A stretch of 64,000 nt of DNA from Nocardia anocheti (lineage in GTDB: Bacteria; Actinomycetota; Actinomycetes; Mycobacteriales; Mycobacteriaceae), in NCBI RefSeq assembly GCF_029675105.1, contig NZ_JAQQFV010000003.1, positions 434,001 through 498,000 on the forward strand. Direction: 5' to 3'. The position numbers were made by a program, and so were the translations under genes. Of the stretch, positions 49,259-57,588 are shown piece by piece. How positions within the stretch are numbered: position 1 is the first letter of the stretch; each line of letters opens with the position of its first letter. The notes beneath the pieces were generated by a model. The model was given only the letters and a program-made list of their open reading frames with translations, did not search any database and had not been told where the DNA came from.

Positions 49259-49275
49259 TGTGCATTATCGGCGTT
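49248..49275 (-). other. dif chromosome-dimer resolution site (XerCD target)
   Basis: On the minus strand: XerC arm AACGCCGATAA, centre TGCACA, XerD arm TTATGTCAAGT, together 28 bp. This agrees with the conserved actinobacterial dif pattern CCGATAAT-N3-CATTATGTCAAGT. The plus-strand XerD arm contains the stop codon of the epoxide hydrolase gene. A partial extra half-site, GCCGATAAT, occurs at 49232-49240. The site marks the replication terminus region. Confidence 0.9.
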
Positions 49276-49594
49276 TGAACACGGCCGGTCGTCGGGGGTT
49301 TTCGCGCATGCATGTTGTTGTTGGCGACCGTTTCTCGCGCCAGCGTCCCGCCTCTCGGGAAGACCGCTCGCATACTTCCCGCTGGCGACAATGATGCTGC
49401 TATCCAACGCCTGATTCCCGCCGACATTCGCGGTTTCCGGCTCACTGGTCTGGATCGACCAGATTTCGGGATCTCCGCCATTGATGACTGTTCGCGATGA
49501 GTTCGCGATAGCGTGGGCCGACCTCGGTGTTGTACCGGATTTCGCGGCCGGGCGGACGCTGAAATGTCTTGGGCCCCACTCCCCTCCACTTCCC

Positions 49595-49637
49595 CACCTT
49601 CCGTTAAAAAGTCACTGTGACGTTTTAACGGAAGGTG
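49595..49637. terminator. 43-bp near-perfect palindrome between convergent genes
   Basis: Outer arms CACCTTCCGTTAAAA (49595-49609) and TTTTAACGGAAGGTG (49623-49637) are exact reverse complements. The inner part GTCAC-T-GTGAC (49611-49621) is again a perfect dyad, with one mismatch (A/G) between the two parts. It sits between the convergent epoxide hydrolase and Old Yellow Enzyme genes, 16 bp after the latter's stop, so a bidirectional terminator is the simplest reading. The rest of 49276-49652 shows no gene. Confidence 0.6.
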
Positions 49638-49652
49638 CTGGGCCTCGAAATT

Positions 49653-50915
49653 TCACGCGGCTCGGCCGTTCAGCCAGGTTCGGTAGCGGCGTAGGGCGAA
49701 CCGCTGGAGGACGGTCTCCTTGACCAGCGCGAGGATGGGGTTGATGCCGGGGCGCGGGCGGCGGTCGGCGCCGAGGCGGCGGAGTTGCTGGCGGATACGG
49801 GCCATGCCCGCGGCGGAGGCTACGGCTTTGTCCTTGATGGTGACCGGGGTGAGGTCGACCTTGGCGGTGGCGTCCTGGCGCCAGCGGTTCGGGAGGTCGG
49901 GGTCCACGGCCAGGGCGCTGCCCATGCCGACGAGTTCGATACCGCCGGAGAGGACTTCCTCGGCGACGGGGCGACGGACGATGCCGCCGGTGAGCATCAG
50001 TGGCAGCGGGCTGGTGGCGGCGAGGTCCTCGGCCAGGGTGAGGAAGTAGGCCTCGCGGGCGCGGCTGCGTTCGTCGCCCGCCTGGCCGGTCATGGCGGGT
50101 GCCTCGTAGCTGCCGCCGGACAGTTCCACGATGTCGACGCCGAGTGGGGCGAGCATCGTGATGACGCGGGCGGCGTCGTCGGCGTCGAAGCCACCGCGCT
50201 GGAAGTCGGCGGAGTTGAGTTTGACGGCGACGGCGAAGGTGGGCGCCACGACGGCGCGGACGGCGCGCGTGATGTCGAGCAGCAGGCGGGCGCGATTGTC
50301 CAGGGTGCCGCCCCAGTGGTCGGTGCGCTGGTTGGTCAGCGGTGAGAGGAACTGCGACAGCAGATAGCCGTGGGCGGCGTGGATCTCGACGCCGTCGAAT
50401 CCGGCTTCCTCGGCGCGGCGGGCGGTTTCGGCGAAGCGTTCGACGGTCTGTTCGATCTGCTCGGCGGTCATCGCGACGGGGTCGGCGAAGCGCTTGCTGT
50501 TCTTGCCGATGTCGACCTTGATGGCCGAGGGGCCCCAGGCGACGCCGGGCATGTCGGCGAGGATCTGCCTGCCGGGGTGGTTGATCTGCATCCACACCTT
50601 CGCGCCACCACTCTTGGCGGCGGCCGCCCACCGCTGGAACGGCTCGAGCGGTGAGTGCGCGTCGAGGACGACGCCAGCCGGTCCGGTGAGCGCCTCGGCG
50701 TGGACCATGACATTGCCGGTGACGATCAGGCCGACACCGCCGCGGCTCCACGTCTCGTAGAGCCGGAACAGTGCCGCGCCGGGCAGTTGGCCGCGGACGG
50801 CCATGTTCTCCTCCATGGCGGCCTTGGCCAGCCGGTTGGGCAGAACGGACCCGTTGGGGAGCGTGAACGGGGCCAAGATCGGCGAGGTCGTGGTGGGCGT
50901 GGGGGTGGATGGCAT
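49653..50915 (-). CDS. NADH:flavin oxidoreductase / Old Yellow Enzyme family protein
   Basis: A 420-residue OYE-like TIM barrel. N-terminal PFTLPNGSVLPNRLAKAAM is the FMN-binding start, WMQINHPGRQ contributes the flavin site and IHAAHGYLLSQFLSPLTNQR carries the substrate His pair. ARLLLDITRAVRAVV and the C-terminal LTGGI/GMGSALAVDP blocks complete the phosphate site. It reduces activated alkenes or is a dienoyl-CoA-type reductase lacking the extra C-terminal domains. AGGAG precedes ATG 50915. It is divergent from a TetR gene; the operator at 50936-50952 is shared with the downstream ADC-ALDH operon. Confidence 0.9.
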   Translation of the reverse strand: MPSTPTPTTTSPILAPFTLPNGSVLPNRLAKAAMEENMAVRGQLPGAALFRLYETWSRGGVGLIVTGNVMVHAEALTGPAGVVLDAHSPLEPFQRWAAAAKSGGAKVWMQINHPGRQILADMPGVAWGPSAIKVDIGKNSKRFADPVAMTAEQIEQTVERFAETARRAEEAGFDGVEIHAAHGYLLSQFLSPLTNQRTDHWGGTLDNRARLLLDITRAVRAVVAPTFAVAVKLNSADFQRGGFDADDAARVITMLAPLGVDIVELSGGSYEAPAMTGQAGDERSRAREAYFLTLAEDLAATSPLPLMLTGGIVRRPVAEEVLSGGIELVGMGSALAVDPDLPNRWRQDATAKVDLTPVTIKDKAVASAAGMARIRQQLRRLGADRRPRPGINPILALVKETVLQRFALRRYRTWLNGRAA

Positions 50916-50935
50916 CGCGGCTCCTGAATGCGGTA

Positions 50936-50952
50936 TGTTTACGTTGCTCACA
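50936..50952. promoter_or_regulatory. TetR operator candidate 1 (OYE / TetR intergenic)
   Basis: Read on the minus strand, TGTGAGCAACGTAAACA follows the pattern TGT-N3-CA-N-(T/C)G-N3-ACA. The similar sequence TGTAAGCACTGTAAACA occurs at 51610-51626 in front of the decarboxylase-like gene: 13 of the 17 bases agree. It lies between the divergent OYE and TetR genes. Confidence 0.6.
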
Positions 50953-50976
50953 TAAGCCTAGGAAGGGGTGTAAGCG

Positions 50977-51555
50977 GTGTCAACGTCACTGAAGAGTGGT
51001 TACCATCACGGCGATCTGCGAGCCTCGCTCCTGACCACGGCGATGCGCATGCTCGAAGCCGGGGAGCCGTTCTCGCTGCGCGCCGTCGCGCGGGAGGCGG
51101 GCGTCTCCCCCACTGCGCCGTACCGGCATTTCGCCGACCGTGACGCGCTGGAGTCGGCCTTGGCGGCGCAGGGGCTGCGTGACCTGAAGGCGGACCTGCT
51201 CGAGGGGCGCGAGCTGCCGTCGGCGCCGGAGGGGCTGGGCGATTTCGCGGTCGCCTATGTCGAATTCGCGCTGCGGCGACCCGCGCTGTTCCGGTTGATG
51301 TTCGAGAATTCCTGCGACGAGGGCAGCGAGGAGAGGGTGCGGGCGGCCGCGGAGATCCACGACCTGCTGCGCGTCGGTATGGGTCGGGTGTTTCCCGGGT
51401 CGGATGTCGAGGCGCTGGCGGAGGCAGGGTGGGCGCTCGCGCACGGACTCGCGTCGCTGTATCTCGACGGCAAGCTCGTGGCGCGATCGGCGGACGAGGT
51501 GTTCGATCATGTGCGTGCGGCGTTCGCCGCGATCATGTCGGTGGACGGGCGGTAG
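50977..51555 (+). CDS. TetR-family regulator of the OYE/ADC/ALDH genes
   Basis: A 192-residue TetR protein beginning SGYHHGDLRASLLTTAMRML, the YHHGDLR-type N-terminus seen in many actinobacterial TetRs. The HTH ends with VSPTAPYRHFADRDALE (about residues 43-60). The C-terminal domain is TetR_C-like helical. It is divergent from the OYE gene and followed by the ADC-like and ALDH genes; the matching operators at 50936-50952 and 51610-51626 suggest it represses both units. The start is GTG 50977. Confidence 0.85.
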   Translation: MSTSLKSGYHHGDLRASLLTTAMRMLEAGEPFSLRAVAREAGVSPTAPYRHFADRDALESALAAQGLRDLKADLLEGRELPSAPEGLGDFAVAYVEFALRRPALFRLMFENSCDEGSEERVRAAAEIHDLLRVGMGRVFPGSDVEALAEAGWALAHGLASLYLDGKLVARSADEVFDHVRAAFAAIMSVDGR

Positions 51556-51609
51556 GGCACGGCCGGGTCGAGTGTTGACAGCGCTCACATCGGGACATAG
51601 CCTGTCTCA

Positions 51610-51626
51610 TGTAAGCACTGTAAACA
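51610..51626. promoter_or_regulatory. TetR operator candidate 2 (ADC/ALDH promoter)
   Basis: TGTAAGCACTGTAAACA, related to the site at 50936-50952 with the same TGT-N3-CA...ACA frame. It sits 16-32 bp before the start of the decarboxylase-like gene, in a position to block its promoter. Confidence 0.6.
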
Positions 51627-51641
51627 CGATTGGAGATGTTC

Positions 51642-52565
51642 ATGGCATCGACTACCACGCCGTCGGTCACCGTCGATCTGGGTGGCCGCTCGGTCGATGT
51701 CCCCCAGGGCGGCCTGTACGACCGGTTCCGGATGGACCCCGACCTCGACGAGATCGCGCGAGATCCCGCTGTCAGCGGCGTCGACTTCTTCCGTGGACTG
51801 CCGAAGGTGAAGGTCGACTCCCCCATCGGCCCGACCCTGACCCCGAACTTCTACTACCGGATCTCGACCGCCCGGCTGACGATGCTCGCGCCCACCCGCG
51901 CCATCCGCTCCCGCCTGCCCGAGGATCTGGCTCCGCTCGAGCTGGTGCGTGGCGTGGGTCTGGTGTCGGTGATGTTCTTCCGCTACGACGTCTGCGATAT
52001 CGACTTCTACACCGAGGCCGCCGTCGGTATCGCGGTCCGGCCCGCCCGTCACGGCGCGCCCGGGTTCGTGGATCTGCTCTCCGGCCTCGGTAACGACCAC
52101 CTGCATTCGTATGTGCTGTCGCTGCCGGTCAACAGCGAGATCGCGCAGGTGCGTGGACACGACGGCTACGGCTTCCCGAAATGGGTGACCGAGATCGATG
52201 TCGACATCGACACCGCACATGTCGCCGCGCGTGTCGCCAACGCCGACGGTGGCACCGATGTGGCGCTCTCGGCGCGCACGCCTGCGCAGACCGCCCATGC
52301 CACGGGCGAGGCGGTCTCGAGCCTGACCTCCTACACCACGATCGGCGGCGCCTGGCACTCCACGCTCAGCCAGACCAACACCCTCGCGGCGGGCACGACG
52401 CGACTGCCCCGTGGCGTGGATCTGCGGCTCGGCACCGGGCGCGTCTCCGATGACATCCGGTCGTTGAAGCCGTTCAAGACGATCCAGTTCGATGTGATGA
52501 CCGAGGGCCAGAACGCGCTGCACATGCCGGTCCCGACCTCGGTGCAGAAGGGAGCACGCGCATGA
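51642..52565 (+). CDS. Acetoacetate-decarboxylase-family protein
   Basis: A 307-residue protein with the ADC-family core: VRGVGLVSVMFFRYDVCD, a central block GFVDLLSGLGNDHLHSYVLS, and GHDGYGFPKWVTEID. The last aligns with the ADC motif around the catalytic Lys, where KWV provides a Lys. The family includes decarboxylases, hydratase/dehydratases and cyclases. ATG 51642 follows TTGGAG; earlier in-frame codons are too close to the operator. Its stop overlaps the aldehyde dehydrogenase start (ATGA), so the two act together. The substrate is unknown. Confidence 0.75.
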   Translation: MASTTTPSVTVDLGGRSVDVPQGGLYDRFRMDPDLDEIARDPAVSGVDFFRGLPKVKVDSPIGPTLTPNFYYRISTARLTMLAPTRAIRSRLPEDLAPLELVRGVGLVSVMFFRYDVCDIDFYTEAAVGIAVRPARHGAPGFVDLLSGLGNDHLHSYVLSLPVNSEIAQVRGHDGYGFPKWVTEIDVDIDTAHVAARVANADGGTDVALSARTPAQTAHATGEAVSSLTSYTTIGGAWHSTLSQTNTLAAGTTRLPRGVDLRLGTGRVSDDIRSLKPFKTIQFDVMTEGQNALHMPVPTSVQKGARA

Positions 52566-54133
52566 CCGGCACGCTCACTCCCCTGCCCGCGACGTTCAGC
52601 TCGCCGCTGGTCGGACGTCTGCCCGCGTTGGTCACGGCGTCTCCGGAGGCCGAGCGCACGATCACCCACGCCCCCTACACCGGTGAGCCGCTCGCCGACC
52701 TGCCCGTGTCGACGCCCGAGGACGTGGCGGACGCGTTCGTACGGGCCCGGCGGGCGCAGGAACGCTGGGCGGAGGTTCCGGTGCGGGAGCGGGCCCGGAT
52801 CCTGTTGCGTTTCCACGATCTCGTGCTCGAGCGGCAGGACCAGGCGCTGGATCTGATGCAGGCCGAAAACGGCAAGACGCGTCGCGACGCGTTCCTCGAG
52901 GTCAGCGATATCGCCATCACGGCACGCTATTACGCACGCGGTGCGGCGAGTCTGCTCGGGCCGAAGCGGCGTCGGGGTGCGATTCCGGTGCTGACCCACA
53001 CCACCGAGTTGCGGCATCCGAAGGGTGTCGTCACGGTGATCTCGCCGTGGAACTATCCGCTGAGCATGGCCGCCGGTGACGCGATTCCGGCACTGCTGGC
53101 GGGTAACGCGGTGGTGCAGAAGCCCGACACCCAGACGGCGCTGACCGCGTTGTGGGCGCTGGATCTGATGCGGGAGGCCGGGCTGCCCACCGACGTGTGG
53201 CAGATGGTGGTCGGTCGCGGGAGTTCGATCGGTGACGCGCTGCTGACGGGTGCGGACTATGTGATGTTCACCGGGTCCACGGCCAGCGGGCGCCGGATCG
53301 CGCGTACGGCCGGGGAGCGGTTGATCGGGGCGAGCCTCGAGCTCGGTGGCAAGAACGCGATGGTGGTGCTCGCGGACGCCGATGTGGCGAAGGCGGCCGA
53401 CGGTGCGGTGGCGGCGTGCTTCCCGTCGGCGGGACAGCTGTGCGTGTCGATCGAACGGTTGTATGTCGCCGAGGAGATCCGCGAGGAGTTCGTCGCGGCG
53501 TTCGTGGCACGCACGCGGCAGCTGAAACTGGGTGCGGCGTTCGATTTCTCGGTCGATGTGGGGTCGTTGACCACGGCGGCACAGCTCGACACGGTGACCT
53601 CACACATCGCCGACGCGGTGGACAAGGGCGCGACGGTGCTCGCGGGCGGTAAGGCGCGGCCGGATGTGGGGCCGCTGTTCCACGAGCCGACGATTCTGGC
53701 CGATGTGACGCCGGAGATGACCTTGTTCGCGCAGGAGACGTTCGGTCCGGTGGTGTCGATCTATTCGTTCCGGACCGAGTCGGAGGCGGTCGCGCTGGCC
53801 AATGCCACCTCCTACGGGCTCAATGCCAGCGTGTGGTCGCGCGATGGCGCGCGGGGGCGGGCGGTCGCGGCGCGGCTGCACGCCGGGACGGTGAATGTGA
53901 ACGAGGCGTTCGCGGCCGCGTGGGGCAGTGTGGACGCGCCGATGGGCGGCATGGGCGATTCGGGTCTGGGCCGTCGGCACGGCGCGGACGGGCTGTTGAA
54001 GTACACCGAGCCGCAGACGGTGGCGCATCAGCGGCTGCAGGGTTTCACGCCGCCGAAGAGCATCGATCACGAGCGGTGGTCGCGGGTGCTGACCGGTGCG
54101 TTGAAGACGCTGCGGGCGGTCGGTGCGCGATGA
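52562..54133 (+). CDS. Succinate-semialdehyde-type aldehyde dehydrogenase (GabD2-like)
   Basis: A 523-residue NAD(P)-dependent aldehyde dehydrogenase. The cofactor site is VTVISPWNYPLSMAAGDA with VMFTGSTASGRR, the general base Glu is in LELGGKNAMVV and the catalytic Cys is in FPSAGQLCVSIER. The N-terminal extension and the order of blocks resemble mycobacterial GabD2 (about 518 residues). It oxidises an aldehyde produced by the linked decarboxylase-like enzyme. It overlaps that gene and the PfpI remnant by four bases each. Confidence 0.88.
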   Translation: MTGTLTPLPATFSSPLVGRLPALVTASPEAERTITHAPYTGEPLADLPVSTPEDVADAFVRARRAQERWAEVPVRERARILLRFHDLVLERQDQALDLMQAENGKTRRDAFLEVSDIAITARYYARGAASLLGPKRRRGAIPVLTHTTELRHPKGVVTVISPWNYPLSMAAGDAIPALLAGNAVVQKPDTQTALTALWALDLMREAGLPTDVWQMVVGRGSSIGDALLTGADYVMFTGSTASGRRIARTAGERLIGASLELGGKNAMVVLADADVAKAADGAVAACFPSAGQLCVSIERLYVAEEIREEFVAAFVARTRQLKLGAAFDFSVDVGSLTTAAQLDTVTSHIADAVDKGATVLAGGKARPDVGPLFHEPTILADVTPEMTLFAQETFGPVVSIYSFRTESEAVALANATSYGLNASVWSRDGARGRAVAARLHAGTVNVNEAFAAAWGSVDAPMGGMGDSGLGRRHGADGLLKYTEPQTVAHQRLQGFTPPKSIDHERWSRVLTGALKTLRAVGAR

Positions 54134-54468
54134 CCAAGCGGGTGCTGACCATGCCTGGGAGGTGTTCGAGGAGCACGGATTCGAGCAGACCCTGGTGAGC
54201 CCGGCCGGTGGCCCGGTGCCTGTCGGACGGTTCGCTGCTGGTCTCGGGTCGGCGGTTGACCGGGTTCGCGTGGCAGGAGGAGGTTCTCGCCAGGGTGGAC
54301 GCGCTGGTGCCCTACAACGTCGAGGCCGAGATGCGGAAGCGGGGTGCGCTCTACGAGAAGGCAAAGTTGCCGTTCGTGTCCTATGTGGTGGTCGACGGCA
54401 GGCTGGTGACCGGACAGAATCCGGGTTCGGCCAAGCGGACGGCGAAGGCGGTGGCGGGGCTGTTGTGA
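54130..54468 (+). pseudogene. Decayed type 1 glutamine amidotransferase / DJ-1/PfpI gene
   Basis: The start ATG overlaps the ALDH stop. Three pieces of one family protein are present in different frames: MTKRVLT (54130-54150), WEVFEEHGFEQTLVSPAGGP (from about 54155), and the C-terminal LSDGSLLVSGRRLTGF...PYNVEAEMRKRG...LVTGQNPGSAKRTAKAVAGL (to 54468). In intact relatives of about 230 residues these segments are far apart: the middle section with the nucleophile-elbow Cys is missing. Two internal deletions have therefore removed the catalytic core and shifted the frame. The sequence is not functional. It lies within 5 kb of dif. Confidence 0.8.
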
Positions 54469-54471
54469 GGG

Positions 54472-56265
54472 TCAGTGGTAGAGGGCGTCGATCTCGGTGG
54501 CGTACTTCTTCATGACCTCCGCGCGGCGCAGGGACAGTTTCGGGGTGAGTTCGCCGGTGGCCTCGGTCCAGTCGTCGGGTAGCAGGCGGGTCTTCTTGAT
54601 CGCTTCGGCGTGGGAGACCTTGGTGTTGGTCGCGGCGACGGCGGCGTCGATCTCGGCGGTCAGGTCGGGGTTGTCGAGGAGGGTCTCGATGGGGGTGTCG
54701 GCGGGTAGGCCGTGGTTCTGGGCCCAGCGTGGGAGGGCGTCGGGGTCGAGGGTGAGCAGGGCGGCGACGAACGGTTTGCCGTCGCCGACGACCATCGCCT
54801 GGCCGATGAGGGGATGCGCGCGCAGGGTGTCCTCGAGCGGGCCGGGTGAGACGTTCTTGCCACCGGCGGTCACGAGGATCTCCTTCTTGCGGCCGGTGAT
54901 GGTGAGGTAGCCGTCGCGGTCGACGCGGCCGAGGTCGCCGGTGCGGAACCAGCCGTCGGTGAAGGCATCGGCGGTGGCGTCGGGGTTGTTCCAGTAGCCG
55001 GTGAACACGGCGGGGCCGCGCAGCAGGAGTTCGCCGTCGTCGGCGATCTTGACCGCGTGGCCGTCGGTGGGTCGGCCGACGGTGCCGACGCGGGTGTCGC
55101 CGGGGGTGTTGACGGTGACGGCGGCGGTGGTTTCGGTGAGGCCGTAGCCCTCGTGGACGGTGAGGCCGATGCCGCGGAAGAAGTGGGCCAGTTCGGCGTC
55201 GAGTGGTCCGCCGCCGGAGACCGCGGCGGTGCAGCGTCCGCCGAGCGCGGCGCGCAGCGTGCGGTAGACGAGCCGGTCGAACAGGGCGTGGCGGGCGCGC
55301 AGCAGCAGGCCGGGGCCGTCGTGGTCGAGTGCGGTGCTCCAGGCGATGGCGGTGTCGGCGGCGAGGTCGAAGATCCGGCCGCGGCCGCTGGCGTGGGCTT
55401 TCTGCTGGGCGCCGTGGAACACCTTCTCGAACACGCGCGGCACGGCGAGGATGAAATGTGGCCGGTAGCTGGCGAATTGGTCGACGAGGGTGGACCAGTC
55501 GGCGCTGAAGGCGACGATGACCTTCGCGTCGAGCGCGGCGAGGGTGACCGCGCGGGCGAAGACGTGGGCCAGCGGCAGGAACATGAGGGTCTTGTTGCCC
55601 TCGGTGACGAACTCGCCCAGGGCGATCCGGTCGGATCGCGATTCGGCGTAGAGGTTGGCGTGGGAGAGCAGCACGCCTTTGGGGCGTCCGGTGGTGCCGG
55701 AGGTGTAGATGAGGGTGGCGGGGTCGGCGGCGCGGACCTGGGCGCGGCGGGTGTGCACGGCGTGGTCGTCGAGGTGGGCGCCGCGGGTGGCGAGTTCGGT
55801 GAGCAGGTCCTGGTCGATCTGGAGGGTTTCGCGCAGGTCGGGCAAGGTGTCGGGGTCGATCTGGTCGATGACACCGCGGTGGCGGTCGCTGTCGACGATG
55901 AGCAGGCGGGTGCCGGAGTCGCGCAGGATCCAGTGGGCCTGGTCGGCGGCGGAGCTGTCGTAGATGGCGACGGTGCAGCCGCCGCACGCCCAGATGGCGT
56001 GGTCGAGGACGACCCATTCGTAGCGGGTGGGGGCCATGATGGCGACGCGGTCGCCGGGGGCGATCCCGGTGGCGAGCAGTCCCTTGGCGACGGCGGTGAC
56101 GGTGGCGGCGAATTCGGCTGCGGTGACCGCGCGCAGGTCGCTGTGCTGGCCGGGGATCTCGAACAGCACGGTGTCGGGGGTGTGCTCGGCGTGGCGGAAC
56201 ACGCTGTCGGAGTTGTTGGCGTGTTCGGGGATGGTGTAGGTGGCCGGGGTTTCGAACTCGGGCAT
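54472..56265 (-). CDS. Long-chain fatty-acid--CoA ligase (AMP-forming, FadD15-like)
   Basis: A 597-residue acyl-CoA synthetase. The P-loop A3 motif is LIYTSGTTGRPKGVLLSH, A5 is HEGYGLTETTAAVT, and A8-A10 appear as WFRTGDLGRVD, ITGRKKEILVTAGGKNVSP and LTPKLSLRRAEVMKKY with the C-terminal catalytic Lys. It activates long-chain fatty acids to acyl-CoA. Its ATG overlaps the stop of the upstream membrane-protein gene (TGATG), so the two are translated together. Regulation by the adjacent TetR is likely. Confidence 0.9.
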   Translation of the reverse strand: MPEFETPATYTIPEHANNSDSVFRHAEHTPDTVLFEIPGQHSDLRAVTAAEFAATVTAVAKGLLATGIAPGDRVAIMAPTRYEWVVLDHAIWACGGCTVAIYDSSAADQAHWILRDSGTRLLIVDSDRHRGVIDQIDPDTLPDLRETLQIDQDLLTELATRGAHLDDHAVHTRRAQVRAADPATLIYTSGTTGRPKGVLLSHANLYAESRSDRIALGEFVTEGNKTLMFLPLAHVFARAVTLAALDAKVIVAFSADWSTLVDQFASYRPHFILAVPRVFEKVFHGAQQKAHASGRGRIFDLAADTAIAWSTALDHDGPGLLLRARHALFDRLVYRTLRAALGGRCTAAVSGGGPLDAELAHFFRGIGLTVHEGYGLTETTAAVTVNTPGDTRVGTVGRPTDGHAVKIADDGELLLRGPAVFTGYWNNPDATADAFTDGWFRTGDLGRVDRDGYLTITGRKKEILVTAGGKNVSPGPLEDTLRAHPLIGQAMVVGDGKPFVAALLTLDPDALPRWAQNHGLPADTPIETLLDNPDLTAEIDAAVAATNTKVSHAEAIKKTRLLPDDWTEATGELTPKLSLRRAEVMKKYATEIDALYH

Positions 56266-57575
56266 CAGTGGCCTTCCGCGGGTCGAGCTACGGTGCCGAG
56301 GCGGTGCAGGCCGCGCAGGTCGTAGGTGTGGGTGGCGAGGGCGCCGAGGATCAGGCCGATGGCCAGTCCGGCCAGGGTCATGCCGAGGCCGCGGCCCAGG
56401 CCCGCTTCGATGTGGCCGTCGAAGAACAGGATGGCGCGCACGGCGAGGTAGATCTGGTGCATGGGTTCGAAGGCGGCCATGTCGGCGATCCAGCGCGGGG
56501 TGGCTTCGAGCGGGATGGTGCCCGAGGAGGACGGGATGCCGAGCACGACGAACACGATGAGGTTGATCATCAGGCCCGCGGTGCCGAAGGCGGCCATGAC
56601 CGACAGTCCGGTGACCGCGATGGCGGCGATGGCCAGGGTGCCGTAGAGGAACAGCAGCAGCGGTCGTTCGATGGACATGTCGAGTAGGGCGCCGATGCCG
56701 AGGAAGACCGCGGCGGCGATGGGGGCGCTGAGCGCGGCGATGCCCCATTTGACGAGCAGGGTGTGCCAGCGGCTGATCGGGGCGCGGGTGGTGGGTTTGT
56801 GCCAGGGGCCGTATTCGGCGGGGACGAAGCCGAGGGAGGCGTCGACGAGGGAATTGATCATCATGGCGCCGCTGAAGCCGACGATGAGCAGGACCAGGGT
56901 GTAGAAGAACGCCGCCAGGCCCTGTCCGGTGCCCGGAGGTAGCGGGTGGTGGGCGGTGACGACGATGTCGATCGGGGTGGCGAGCTGGCGTTGGGCGGCG
57001 CCGCTGAGCGGGGTGTCGCCGAGGGCGGCGCGGACCTGGTCGGTGAGTTGGGTGCCGACGGTGGTGTTGACCTGGGTCATGGCCTGGTCGGCGACGGTCT
57101 GCATGATCTGGGCGGCGAGGGTGCCCGCGCGGGGGTTGGTCAGTACGGAGATGATCGGCTGTTCGATGTCGCCGGGGACAACGGAGGCGGCGGCGAGGAT
57201 GGCGACGCGTTTGGTGAAGTCGCCGGGGATGACGATCGCGCCGTAGACCTCCCCGTTTCGCAGTTGCCGCTGGGCTTCGTTGATGCCGACGACGCGCAGG
57301 TCGATCTTGTCGGCGGGGATGGATTCGGTGAGCGCGGTGGTGATCTGGTCGCCGAGGTGGGTGGGGTTGCCCGCGACGGTGTCGCCGACGTCCTGGTTGA
57401 CCAGCGCGATCGGGAAGTCGTGCAGGTGTTTCTCCGGGTCGGCGGTGTAGCCGAGGTACATGGTGCCCAGCAGGGCCGCGAGCACGGTGACCAGGGTGAT
57501 CGGGGCCAGCCATTCGCGCAGCGGCATGGTGCGCTGTCGGCGGGGTGGCTGCGGGTATGCGGGGGCGTTCGTCAT
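56265..57575 (-). CDS. YhgE/Pip-type ABC-2-like membrane protein
   Basis: A 436-residue protein with one N-terminal helix (PITLVTVLAALLGTMYLGY) and about five C-terminal helices (AFFYTLVLLIVGFSGAMM, LLLFLYGTLAIAAIAVTGLS, LGIPSSSGTIP). The large extracytoplasmic loop between them has PHLGDQITTALTESIPADK. This is the YhgE/Pip architecture, related to ABC-2 transporter subunits, to the ESX/PIP phage-infection proteins and to small lipid exporters. No ABC ATPase adjoins; a fatty-acyl ligase follows instead, suggesting lipid handling. ATG 57575; a TTG 21 bases upstream is also possible. Confidence 0.78.
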   Translation of the reverse strand: MTNAPAYPQPPRRQRTMPLREWLAPITLVTVLAALLGTMYLGYTADPEKHLHDFPIALVNQDVGDTVAGNPTHLGDQITTALTESIPADKIDLRVVGINEAQRQLRNGEVYGAIVIPGDFTKRVAILAAASVVPGDIEQPIISVLTNPRAGTLAAQIMQTVADQAMTQVNTTVGTQLTDQVRAALGDTPLSGAAQRQLATPIDIVVTAHHPLPPGTGQGLAAFFYTLVLLIVGFSGAMMINSLVDASLGFVPAEYGPWHKPTTRAPISRWHTLLVKWGIAALSAPIAAAVFLGIGALLDMSIERPLLLFLYGTLAIAAIAVTGLSVMAAFGTAGLMINLIVFVVLGIPSSSGTIPLEATPRWIADMAAFEPMHQIYLAVRAILFFDGHIEAGLGRGLGMTLAGLAIGLILGALATHTYDLRGLHRLGTVARPAEGH

Positions 57576-57588
57576 GGCATCGGCCAAT

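Noticed and set aside
49259..49652. Small plus-strand frames (for example 49312-49500) between dif and the OYE gene
   Set aside because: No ribosome site, no family resemblance and they run through the palindrome; likely noncoding.
43000..54100. Apparent switch from C-rich to G-rich plus-strand coding across dif
   Set aside because: Hand counts of single lines (for example near 43081 and 53101) differ, but other genes on both sides do not follow the trend and the polarity is opposite to the usual terminus skew. A computed skew plot is needed before any claim.
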